From Diadema setosum (lineage: Eukaryota > Echinodermata > Echinoidea > Diadematoida > Diadematidae): a stretch of DNA of 64,000 bases. Of this stretch, positions 26,101-39,100 are shown piece after piece. Numbering within the stretch: the stretch's first letter is position 1; the number at the start of each line of letters is the position of its first letter. Location of the stretch: the NCBI RefSeq assembly GCF_964275005.1, contig NC_092695.1:10493697-10557696 (forward strand), read 5' to 3'. A program made the position numbers and the translations under genes. Under the pieces are notes generated by a model, which saw nothing but the letters and a program-made list of their open reading frames with translations, did no database searches and was not told the origin of the DNA.

Positions 26101-29100
26101 GAAACTTCTTAAAGGACAAGTTCACCTTCATAAACATAAGGATTGAGAGAATGCTGCAATGTTAGTAGAACACATCAGTGAAAATTTGAGGAAATTGGAC
26201 AATTTAAAATTTTTGTGTTGGAACCGCTGGATGAGGAGACTACTAAGGCTCGTGATGTCATATGAGTACAACAGTATAAAGAAAATATAAAGAAAATTCA
26301 ACATATTTTCACTTATTTTCACATAAAAAAAGAGCACCTGACTTGCCTCTTTCTAAATGCAATGGGAATAATATTACCCATAACATATGTCAGTAACAAG
26401 TCAAGGGAATGAGTACTTTTTTTTCAAAAAATGAAATTTTGTGAAATTCTCTTTATATTTTCCTTATATTGTTGTACACATGTGACATCATACACTGCAG
26501 TAGTCTTCTCATCCAGCGGTGACTGCACAAAAACTTCAAACATTCATAACTTTTGAACGGATTGTTCAATTTTCCTCAAACTTTCAATGATGTGTTCTAC
26601 TAATGTTGCTACATTCTCTCAATCTTTATGTTAATGAAGGTGAACTTGTCCTTTAAAGAAGAAAAAAAGTGAATGGATGGATGTGTATGCCAATTGTGTC
26701 AACATACAAAACTTTAAGTTGAAGGTGAAAACCAACAGAACAATGGAGAGTATCAAAATTGAAAGGGCACAAATACACTGTATTTAAGGGGGGGGGGAAT
26801 GGGAACTGCATGGTAAATATACAGATCTCCTAGAGTGTATTTGTACTCAAACAACCAGAGAAATCAGAGAAGCTAGCAAGGACTAAAATGATAATGACAG
26901 TCACTGTTTATTTATTCTCCAGATCTTGCAAAGAGTAGTTTATAAGATTAACATGCTGAAATACTGAGCCAGCAAAATATCTGGAGAATGAAAAGCGGAG
27001 TCTCAACCATGTAAAATTTCAAAGGCGGAAGGATGTAATATTCTCAAAAGATATGAAGAAGTTTGATTTCAAGAATATTGAATGAACTTAAAAGTGGCTG
27101 GAATAATTGCAAAATGGAGAATCTTCTTGAAAAGGTCAAATAGCTGTATGTGTATTCAACAAAAAGGGTCATGATGAGCTGAAAAAAAGTTGAATGTAAA
27201 GAACTATTAACTATGTCCAGTAAATGTGGCAAATATTGCAAACAGTAGTAAGTCATTGGAAAGTACAGAATGATTATTTTCTACAACTCTTTCTAAATTA
27301 ACAAATGTAAGTTGATTCAAGAATATTGATGGAATCTAGCATCAACAGAACACCAAAGAAATGAAAACTTATTTATTTGTTATCTACAGAAAATTATCAA
27401 AAAATAGAGTCATTTTTTGCTACCTATAAAGTCGGTAAGACTACAGTGAGTGAGAAACAAAAAGCAGATGTACATGTATGCTCCTCACATCTTGTAAAGT
27501 GGAGTCATTTGGTTATGTTACAGTCTTATGTTACTCTACATGCAAGAATACTACATTTCTCTAATGCTGAAATGTAAAGTATTTACTTTTTTTTCTCTCT
27601 CTCTGTGGCTGTTTTGTGTTCTAGTGGTTTAAGTGTTTCAAATTGAGCTTGCCTTGTGTTTCCATCTATATCATATGATTATGAAGATAATCTATATCAC
27701 TGGAAATTCAGTTGTGAACACTGCCATAAACTCACAGTATCTGAGTGTGTAGATTTGTAGTGGGTCAGGATTTGCAAAATAAAGATGTCAATTCATTGGT
27801 AGATATAATTTCACTTCGTAAGGCCTCACTGTCATGAGACAACCCATTTTTCATGCATGTCTTGCTAGAAATGTAATATGATAACACATGCTCTCAGAGA
27901 CTGATACTGAGCACTACATATAAGTAGTTTAAATTATCCTGTTATTTTGAAATGTTTGAACACATGTTAAGTGCTTACATGTATTTGAAATTGAAAGTCT
28001 CTTGGAAAGATATAATTTCACTTCGTAAGGCCTCACTGTCATGAGACGACCCATTCTTCATGCATGTCTTGCTAGAAATGTAATATAACACATGCTCTCA
28101 GAGACTGATACTGAGCACTACATATAAGTAGTTTAAATTATCCTGTTATTTTGAAATGTTTGAACACATGTTAAGTGCTTACATGTATTTGAAATTGAAA
28201 GTCTCTTGGAAAGATATAATTTCACTTCGTAAGGCCTCACTGTCATGAGACAACCCATTCTTCATGCATGTCTTGCTAGAAATGTAATATGATAACACAT
28301 GCTCTCAGAGACTGATACTGAGCACTACATATAAGTAGTTTAAATTATCCTGTTATTTTGAAATGTTTGAACACATGTTAAGTGCTTACATGTATTTGAA
28401 ATTGAAAGTCTTTTGGAAAGTAAGTATATTGCTTATCTCATGGTCATTCAGCTGGAACCTGAAAGCATACTAAGTTGTTGTAAGCATCACTTGAATAACT
28501 TCAAATGAAAGTAGATAAAAGTGTCATGTTTTTTAAGTTGCTTTTGTCAAATATCCTTATTTCCAATCTTTTTTACATTTTGGAATGAAACACATATCTT
28601 CACAACTTCAAAACATTCAAATGAATGTAGATAAAAGATGCCATCTTTTAATTATGGAAGTGTATAACATACCTTTGGCATAGGTGTATAACTTAACATC
28701 ATGGAATGTTTATGTCATATTTTGTGGGATGATATGTGACCGTCCATCACAAAACCAACAAAAGGTTGCATGCACTGATTTTGTATTAGGACTGAAAATA
28801 GATGATATGGGCCAATCCCGCCAATCTTGAGTTTTTCATATTTTCTGAAAGAGCAAGTCTTCTTCTATAATATTATACTTAAGTGTAGGATCATAAAACA
28901 AAAAGGAAATTGTGTTTTTTAGCAGGTTTTTTTTTTTTCTGGAACACTTTTTGGTAGAATAGTGTGATTAGGTGTTTCTCATAGAGTCATCTTTTCATTT
29001 CTTAAAAACCCTGTCCATACTTTTAACTTTCAACTCTAATAACTTTAGAAAGGACAATGCTTCTGCTTTGAAAGTTGGCATTGATCACCTACAGAATGTG

Positions 29101-30125
29101 TTAATAAAGCATGCGTAGCTTAATCTGATAATCTCTTCATTGTTGTAGCTCCAGTGGTTAACATTCTGGAGCCCCTTTTCTCAGTTCACATTTTCTGGAG
29201 TGTGTGCTTTCATTCCAATATAAGGATAGGTTTGGAGAGTCCATTTGAATCGAGTTATACATCATTTTTCATATTTAAGTTTGCTCTTTCAGAATCTGCT
29301 CTTAATTAAAAATCCATGTTTGGCAACTTTTTGTTGGTGTTGCGATGCAGGATCACATATATGGTAGGTGTTCATGTCAATCACAAAATTATGTCTTTTC
29401 TATATAAGTACAGTATTCATCGCATAATCGGGCATCTGATAATCGGGAACCTCGCTTAAATGACATACGCTTCCCAGAAACATTTCCAATGCACGTTATT
29501 TTCACTGGATAATCGGGCGGGGACCTCTGATAAACGGGACAATTTTTCTTCAAGCGATCTTTGATTTTGTTGACATTTTACACAAAAAATCTACCAAAAT
29601 GCCACAACAATATTTCAAAGATTCCCTAACAGTTGTCGTTTACATCGAACTTACAAAGCAAGCTTCGGACTGGTGTGTTTGGACCTCCGTCCATCCAGTA
29701 CATGTACATTTCAGCTCGCTGCCCGCCTTCGCTTTTCTGTACGTGTGTATATATGGCGAGCTAGATCGCTACATATTGACAACACATGTACAGTGAAGTG
29801 ATCGCGGCAAGTAAACAATCAAGCCGTGATGACTGAATGATTGAAGGACTTTTCATTGACGTTCCCACATCAGTTCTGGGTAATCATTTCCCATGGTTGT
29901 GGATATGTATTTATACGGAACGCCCTACGTGTCCAAGAATTCTACGAATGTTTAAGAAAGTGCTAGCTTTTAATCCACATATTTTGTGTTCGAAGAGAGG
30001 TGACAGAAGAAGAACCCGGTTGCGATTACTCTACATCATTGCGAGAATGCAGGGAGAGCTAGAGGGTCGCGCCGAGGGGTAGCGCGGCTGTGTATTCATG
30101 TACATGTACAGTACGTCACTATGCA

Positions 30126-30159
<34 letters not shown>

Positions 30160-33100
30160 CACTACATGTACATGTCATATGCCGTTAGTGTATAGTGAGT
30201 GCTCATCGCGAAATCGGGCACCCCGCTTAAAGGGGCCATGTTTGCTACTCCCAACCTGTCCCGATTATGCGATGAATACTGTATTGTAATAAGTGATCAA
30301 GATTCATATTGACTGTACAGTTGAACATGCATTTGTGCTTGTTTCCTGACATTGTTCTAACGAACGTCTGCCTTTGTTGTATTTTTCAGGCTCTCCCAGG
30401 AGCAAAAGTGAGGCTGAGGCAGCAGGGTTGTGAGTACAAATTAAGATTTACATGTAACATCAAGAGTTCTGGTGAGTATCGACGAAAACTACTCCAAAAA
30501 GCCTGCACATGTCCTGATTTATTCCTACTTTTTTTCTTTAATGCCCTACTTTTTCCCTTTCATGTCCTACTTTTTCCTACTTTTTTAGAGATTTTGTTCC
30601 TACTTTATTCCTACTTTTATACATTATCCTGCTTGAAAGCCTGTAATATACATAATACATGAGTACATAATATTTAAAGGAACTTTGAATCATGTAAGTT
30701 TCAACAAAGCATGAATACAATTTTTATAATGATATCAACGCTGGTTCGGATAAATAAACAAGTAAGCAATACAATCTTAATTTATAACTCTGTATGACAG
30801 AACACATTGTGTGTACTGTCCAAATACTTTCCTAGTGGTTGTAATTTCATCATGACAAAATAATACCGACTTGCCCAAACCACATCATAATCTCCATCAG
30901 TATTCCTCTCTAGCTTTTTGAATTGACTAGAGGACAGTTAATCAATTTTATGTTTGCTACTGGTGACAATACAGTGCACCGAGTTTCTATGCATTTTGAA
31001 GTCATATGAATAACATATATGCATGTACACTGTATATTCATTAAGATATACGCATGCTTATATTAACTCACATGACTTGAAAATAAAAGTCTAAGAAACG
31101 GAGAAAAAAATAATAACCCAGCAGAAAGATGCAGGCATCGATGATTGACACCACCATATGTCTCTTTTCTTCTTCTTCTTGTCTTTGCCATTATTTATTC
31201 TCTGCCAGATAACGAACCACTCTTGGCAGTCCATGAAAGACCGCTTCCGCAAGAAGCTGGAAGGGGAACTGCCAAAATACATCGCTTTGCGGAAGTCACA
31301 GCAGAAACTTAGAATGCAGGAGGCAGGGACAAGTAATGCTGGTGATTGCAGACAATATTCTAGGAATGCAGGTACTGCACGAGGTGAAAGTTTTGTGAAC
31401 TGTCAGACATTTTTATGTGTTGTTAAAGGGATGGTATAGTCTTGGTGGAGATGAGGAATAGGTTTTTAACTTTTTGCGAGATACTGAGAAACTGCTTACA
31501 AAATAGAACAAACCATACCGTGTTAAGAGGAATTCAAAGTTTATCAACCTGTTGAGGATGGTTTGATTTTGCTACATCACGCATTTCCCATAGACGCTTG
31601 CCCGAGTATACTTGGGACTGGTCCACAATAGGTTAAATGAAAATTGGTTTTGGAGTGGCTGAGATATCCAAAAACAAAGTAAAAGAAAGCAATCCTGATA
31701 AAAGGTGTGTCCCACCTTTTGTTAGGATTACTCTGTTTTGGATATCTCAGCCATTTCAAAACCAATTTTCCTCAAATAAATGTTGAATCCCTCTTGGAAT
31801 TACATGTCCTTTCATATTTCATAAGAGGTTTCCCATTATCTCACCAAAAAATGTTAGAGACTTAAAGTTTGGTCTCAACCAAAACTATACAATCCCTTTA
31901 CTATTGCTGTTGTAAGGGTCTAGTAATTGTTACTTTAATCTTTCACATCATACATAGAATGAGTAACAAGCAACAATACTAGTACTGAATGCTTTTACCT
32001 GATGATGCCAGGTACATAAACAAGTACACTGTAGTGTGTTCTGCATTTGATGTAATGTACTAGCGTGTTGTTATGCTTCAGATATTGCTGTGTCGTGGTC
32101 CATGCAGCGTGCTAGGCCTACAGTAGGTAATAGTTGTTCACATTCCAGCACATGGTTTATATTTGCACGCTGTTATTTTTGCAGTTCAAAGGCGAATTGC
32201 AAAAGTTGCAAAAAATAAGACCAGCTCTGAAATTTCAGTTAGTTCACTATGGCATGCTGCCTTTTGCAAGCCAAAGAATTGCTCACATTTCTAGTATATT
32301 TTACCTTATCCTTCATTGAAAAGAAGAAAATAGACATTTGACATGAAAGATACAATTTTGTCATAAATATTTTAATAACTTCTTTTGTATGTACCATTTT
32401 TACTCCAAAGAAAAATATTGTGTTTTCTCATTGGGAATGTGAATTTTAGTCTTCAGAGTGTGGCAGCCCCTTGCCAAGCTATTTCATGGCAAGCATGATT
32501 GTAGTTTAAAAGGGAATTCATTAAACCTTTCTTTTTTCCTAAAAAGAAAGAGAAACATTTTACAAGTACATGTTCAACAGTATAAACTTGATCAAAATCA
32601 GAAAAGAATTAGGGAAGATATGAATTTGTGAAGTTTCAGTCATTTCACAAACCAGTTCTTCAGCAGTCAATATGAATGTATGCAAGTACTGAGTTTATGA
32701 AGTCATGACCTCATAACTTGCCATATAGTTTTATGCAGAAAATCCTGTCATCTCCATCTTTTTTTTTTTCCCCAAATTCAATTATGTCCCAGTTGCAAAT
32801 CCTAGTTCATCTGACTGATCATTATTGAAAAGTTATTCAGTCGGGAATAATATTACGTTATTGGAAAATTGTGAGATGATGACATCATCAGGTCACTCAT
32901 TTGCATATTTTGCTTTTACTCTGTGATTACCAGAAGCAACTGGCTTGTACTTAGTGTCAATAACACTTTTGAGTCAATGATTAGGATAGGATTTGGCAAT
33001 GCAACTCTGATGAACTTTAGCTCCCTTCTGAATCAGGCATTCACAATAGTGTTAGATGAATAACTAATGATATTGAAAATGACCCAAGCAAATGAATCAA

Positions 33101-36100
33101 CCTTCTGTAAGCATAATCATGTTTTGCGGCTGTTTGATGCAATATATGCACCTTTGAATTATTACTAAATACATATTTTTTAATGCACCAGGTTATATTT
33201 CATGTGATATATTGTCCTATGAGAGCAACTGGAAGATGTGTAGTAAATATGAAAGGAAAAAATATATATTTTGTAAAAGATAATAGAAAGCACAGACCTG
33301 TATGATTTCCATGTTGCATGCCTGAGTAGCATAGATTCCTAAGTTTGATTCATTAAAGTTAAACAAAAGGTCTGTTTTTTTTTTTTTTTTAAGCAATCGC
33401 TGTCATGCAAAACTCTTTTACGAATGACTCAACAAACTTGAAGAAATTCTTATTCAGCAAAGAGATGAAGAGAAATGTATAGAAAACAAACGAAAACAAT
33501 CTATGTTTTTATATTTGTAGATTCCGAAGACCAGATTGAGGATTTCAGCGATGAAAATGAAAGTGGGGGAGACGACAGGAATAAAAAGTCTGTGTACATC
33601 AGGAGATTGGACACAGTTGAAGAAATAGACGACGTTCAGGACATGGAGGAAGCCAGCCTCTCAGACACCTCCTCCTTTGACGTGTTCCTATATGAGGCTG
33701 CCGAAGCCAGTGGCTCCAACAGGCGCGACGGTGTCAATGAGTCAAATCCAGGTATCATTTGTGCTTGGTTGTTTCAGGAAGGATGTTAGTGTTGGGATGC
33801 CACGGAGTGGGAAGGCTGGCCTGGCTCAGATGTTATATTCTAGAATCCCCATAACGAATCGTGTCAAGATTTATCACTAATCTCATCTATCACTAAGCAC
33901 GTTTGCAGCCGAAGAACCTCTGCTGTATCTGACTGTTACTGACGAGTGTAAGCTTCGGTGTACATTTTTGCTGATGGGCCCTATTAGTGGTTTTCAAATG
34001 TACTCCGATGGGCAGCGAATGAAGATAACGGTAGATAGATTCAGCCTAGCCACCCATGTCTCCCAGCCACCCATGGCTACCAGCTCTTTGAAGGGATCAT
34101 ATAGTTTTGGTTGAGACCTAACTTCAGGTTTCCAACATTTTTTGGTGAGGTAATGAGAAACCTCTGATGAAATATGAAAGAACATGTAATTCCAAGAGGA
34201 ATTAGATGTTTATTTGAGGAAAATTGGTTTTGAAATGGCTGAGAAATCCAAAACAAAGCAATCCTAATGAAAGGTGGGACCCATCTTGTATTAGGATCGC
34301 TTTGTTTTACTTTTCAAAAAAAAAATATTTCCGCCATTCAAAAACTGATTTTAAAGGGACTATACAGTACTGGTTGAGGTGGGGATTCATATTTGAACAT
34401 TCCTAAGTGAGATAATGAAAAGCCTCTTATGAAATATGAAAGAGCATGTAATTCTAAGAAGCATTCAACGTTTATTTGATGAAAATTGGTTTTCAAATGG
34501 CTGAGATATCAAAAAAAGTGCTAATAATAAAAGGCGACATGCCACAACTTTATTAGGATCTCTTTGTTTCACCTTGTTTTGGGATATCTCAGCCATTTCA
34601 AAACCGATTTACATCGAATAAACTTTTGATACCCCTTAGAACAACATGCTCTTTGACATCTCATAGAGTGGTTTCTGAATATCTCGCAAAACGTTAAAAG
34701 CTAAATCCTCACCTCGACCAGAACTGTACACACCCTTTAAACTGAAATTAAAAGCCCAAGCCTCATCTCCACCAATAGTACACCATCCCTTTAAGATCCA
34801 GTAGGAATGACAAAAAAGAAAAATATCGTGGCTTTAAATAATTACATAAATTCTAGATTTCCCCACCATGTTTAACACTTCAAAAATCAAACAGACAGAA
34901 GGGCAAAAGTTCATTGAAATACAGGACCACTCGCAACTGATATTGACAAATTGCCCTGATGATTCATATCAATTTCGGACTGAAATCAAGGAAGCTATAG
35001 AATTATCAGCTTTTCATGTGTCTCGGAAATATCGTTGTTTGTCATTTATGTTGGTCACGAGGTCATCACCTGAATATTTTTCCGTTGACCTGCATACTGA
35101 TTTTTGCCAATTTTTCAAATAAGGCGAAAGCGTGAATCATATCCTGTGCATCAAATTGGTGTAACGGTTTAATATGAATAAGCACTGATGACTTCTGTGA
35201 AAGAGTGGGTTGCAATTGCTAAATTGAAAAACAAAAAATATGATGTATGAAATATTTCTGTGTACAAACCAATATTTTTGCATATTTGTGATTGTAATTG
35301 ATATTGCAGTTTCGTGGAAACATGGTAAACATTGAAATTTAAAACTTTCTTAGCTCATGTTCAGTTGGATTGTAACATTTGCTCTTCCCTTTGTTTGATT
35401 TTACTCTTATTAAAACAAAGTTAAACATGAAGTGGCTTTGCACTTCAGCAACATGTACTCGTGTGATGGTAGTTCATTCAACAATGTTACTATTTTAAGC
35501 TACAACCCTGTATTTTCAAAGTGGAAAACAGATTTTGCATTTAAAACGGGAACAAAGAACCCCTATTCTTATTGAGCAATAGCCAATCCTTAGTATCAGA
35601 ATCATTCTAATGAGTTTCTTTGTTAATTTGGTTTTATAATCAACCAGTTTCCAAAGATTCAAAAGAACCAGCAGACAGCACCGAGACAACTGAGATCCCT
35701 CTGCAGAAGAAGTCGGCCATTGTTGGCCGTTCATCCAGCAGTACTAATGAAAGTGATGCAGGTGAGGTTGTGGCCCGCAGGATGAGAAGTCGACAGGTGG
35801 CCGAAGATAGCGTCCAAGAGCCCCCGGGAAAAATGGCACGAAACCAACCCACAGTGAAGCGGAACAAAAACCAGAACAATAACAAACCGAGTCCTGTGCG
35901 TAAGAATCAGAAAATCCTACATGACACTGGTACGGAAGGACAGGCGGCACACGGTAGGAAGGCGAGAACCAGACATTCGGCAAGGCAAAAAGCGGCGAAG
36001 AACGACGCGGCAGGCTCCGACGCTTCCCACGCGATGGAAAGCCTGAGGAAGATGGAGACAAGGAGTGGGAGGGTCTGTGGAGTGGACGCGGTCACCAGGG

Positions 36101-39100
36101 AGCAGCAAGAAGAAGAGGAGGAGGAGCAGGGACAAGAACAGGGAGAAGAAGTGGTACAGATCAATGGGGGAGATGATCATGCAATGGAGGTCGACGACGA
36201 CCCAATGCAGATATATGAAATTGAAGATGAAACAGTGGCAGAGAGAGATGAAAGGTAAAATACTGGAATGTCTTATAACGTCACTCTATCATTTTGGTGG
36301 CAATGCACACCTTAATAGGGTAATGAGCATATGGTATGATATGTAAATATCTATCATCTTGTTTCTTGTCCCTAGTACCTTGTCTTACTCATCTTTCTTG
36401 TAGCTTATGTAGCGTAAGTTTATGAGGTCAAACAAAGCTGACTGTTGTGGAGATTGTACTCAACAATTTTTTTCATGCCTCCGCCATGAAGTGTCGCCTG
36501 AGGCATTATGTTTTCGTGTTGTCCGTCCTTCCGTCCGTAATCATTTTTGTGGACAGCGTATCTAAAAAACCGTTAGAGGTATCCTAATGAAACTTGGCAT
36601 GTATATGTATATGTATATATATATATATAACTTGGCGAAGTTGTGCCTATCAACTTTTGAGCACACGTGCTCAAGGTCAAAGGTCAAAAGGTCAAGGTCA
36701 AATGCTCAAAATTTCACTATTTCCCCTATATCTCTGCAATGCCTGGAGGTATTTTCTTAAAACTTGGTTTATACATGAACTACCAAATACAGATTCCACA
36801 GAGAGAGTTTTGGGTCATGACTTCAAAGGTCAAGGGTCAAAGGTCAAGTAAAAATATTAAAATTTCACTTTTTTCTCCATATCTCACAAATATTTTAAGG
36901 TATCTTCATGGAACTTAGTGAAAGTATACATACATGTACTGACTGGCAGTGATCACGTAGGGAATTTAGGGGTCATGGGTCAAAGGTCATGGGTCAAAGG
37001 TCAAGGTCAACTCATCAAAATGTCATTATTTCCCTCTTATCTATGTAATGCCTGCAGGATTTTTTCTTGAAACTTAGTGTATGCATGTATTACCCAATAC
37101 AGATTCTCTTGGAAGTTTCATGCCAAAAGGTCAAAGGTCAAAAGGTCAAAGGTCAAGTGAAAGTGCTAAATTTCACTTCTTCTTTAAACTTATAAAAGAG
37201 TCAAAAGTTGGGTATAAATCCTCAAATCCCCAAATACCTGTACTCTTAGACAGTGTAGCCATTCATCCATTTTGATATTTTGTTAGTTATGTGAAACTTG
37301 CCATCACACATTGTCAAGACATTGTGCTATAGACCTATTTGGAGAACCATGCATTATGGCGGAGGCATACCAGTCACCATAGCGACATTTCTAGTTTTTT
37401 CTGTTTAATGTGCCTCTTTTTCATGATTCATGATTGCATGGTGACATCCATTCTTGTCTGGTATCCTTTTTTTCCCTGCTGCTTTGGAAATGTTCAGTAC
37501 TACTCAGAGTTCCGAGGACATGACGATTGTCCGGCTAACAACCCCTAGGAAGAGCAGAAAGGCCTTGAAAAAGACACCACGGAAGACACCACCCAGATCG
37601 GCAAAGAAAAAAGGTTGGTAAAAAACAGTGAAGGACTGTTCAGGGGCCCGTTTCATAAAACTTGTCATCAGTGACAAGTTGTCATAGATGTGACAAGCTA
37701 CTGAAATCCTTGCATCTGATTGGCTGAGAGCAAATTTGTCATAGAAATGTGGCAGTTGTCACTGATGACAAGTTTTCTGAAACGGGCCCCGGGTCATGTC
37801 TGGTGTACATGACAATCTCATTACTGTTGTATTTTCAAATTTGCAGAAGATGATAAAAGTACATGTTTAATGAAATATTTGTATGTGTGTATGTATGTAT
37901 AAAAGTATGTATGTTAAATATGTATGCAACATAGGTTTGTGTAAATGGTGACAGGTATGGCGGTCAGTATTTATTTATCTGAGCAGTGGAGTACATTGAT
38001 GTAACTGAATTAATTCAATATTTTTTGACAGTTTCATTTTAAACTTGTAATGAGTTGCAGAGTGGGACATGTCACTCAATAAATTAAGATCTGCATGCAC
38101 AGGAAATTTTGCATATTTCAGTGAAATCACTGTCAATAGGATTACTATATTTGCTGAATATTTTGCAAAGTTTTTATTTTTGCGAGTCAGGTGCTATAAT
38201 TAGGGAATTGAATAAAATCATATGAAAATATTGACTGATCCCGACATGAATTTTGCCGGCACATATACATTCTCCATTCAGTGTTGTACTCCACAATCTT
38301 GAATTTAAAGGACAAGTCCACCTTCATAGACATGTGGATTGAGTGAATGCAGCAATATTAGTAGAACACATCAGTGAAAGTGTGAGGAAAATTGGACAAT
38401 CCGTTCAAAAGTTACGAATATTTTAAGTACCTGCACAGTCACTGCTGGAAGAGAAGACTACTACAGTGTATGATGTCACATGCGTACAACGACAAGGAAA
38501 ATAAAAAGAGAATTTCACAAAACTGTACTTTTTGAATAAAATGCACATTTCTTCGACTTGCTACTGACATAAAGGGTAATAATATTCCCCTTGCCTTCTG
38601 AAAGAGAGAAGTCGAGTGTTCTTTTGTTATGCAAGAAAAATGGAAATATGTTGAATTTTCTTTATTCTTTCTTTATATCGTTGTACTCATGTGACATCAC
38701 AAGCTATAGTAGTCTTTTCATCCAGCCATGACTGAGCAGAAACTTCAAAAATTCATAATTCTTTAACGGATTGTCCGATTTTGCTCAAACTCTCACTGAT
38801 GTGTTCCACTAATATTGCTGCATTCACCAAACCCACATGTCTATGAAGGTGAACTTGTCCTTTAAGCACTCGTGAAATTGTCAAGATGTCCCGGTTCACA
38901 ATGAATAGACCAACTTGCTAAATCTGTATCGTACAAATTTAGCAAGTCTGTATGCCATATAGTGTATGGCATATAAAGTTCTCTCCTATCGTGGGGTGTA
39001 AACAGATCAAATTTACAAGGGCATCTCTTTCTGCACTATGGATAATAATGGGGGTTTGGCAAACTTAGTGCTCTTATGTAGAAAACATAAGAGCAGCAAA

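Larger units (their letters stand above)
24421..30643. mobile_element. 6.2-kb interval with matching inverted ends and 6-bp flanking duplication
   Basis: CAGGCTTTCAAG at 24421 is mirrored by CTTGAAAGCCTG ending at 30643, and TAATAT lies immediately outside both. About 220-235 bases inside each end is a second inverted match: CTGCTGCCAGCCTCAGC at 24655 and its inverted counterpart near 30395-30424. Both termini also carry CCTACTTTTTCC repeats. These facts suggest a large non-autonomous DNA transposon; a 6-bp duplication would suit some hAT subgroups, but the superfamily is unknown. The interior holds no long open frame. It contains younger insertions (26109-26656, 29411-30281) and a three-copy repeat (27801-28420). 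Confidence 0.5.
21858..31208 (+). other. TERF2IP: TERF2IP intron 5 (9.35 kb), splits the Myb domain
   Basis: Runs GTACCA to TTCTCTGCCAG. It consists largely of the minisatellite at 22085-24125 and the bounded interval 24421-30643. The segment 30644-31208 holds no recognised feature. Confidence 0.85.

Noticed and set aside
29837-30082. 81-residue open frame with basic stretch
   Set aside because: It lies inside the pogo-like element and resembles no transposase motif I know.
30390-30471. Exon-like segment with good acceptor (TATTTTTCAG) and donor (CTG|GTGAGT)
   Set aside because: Its 82 bases would shift the frame between exons 5 and 6, which join directly to give the conserved Myb sequence MEIMK-ITNHSWQS. 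It also overlaps the sub-terminal repeat of the 24421-30643 interval.
35640-36180. Several minus-strand open frames up to 105 residues
   Set aside because: Antisense shadows of the GC-rich, charged TERF2IP exon 8.
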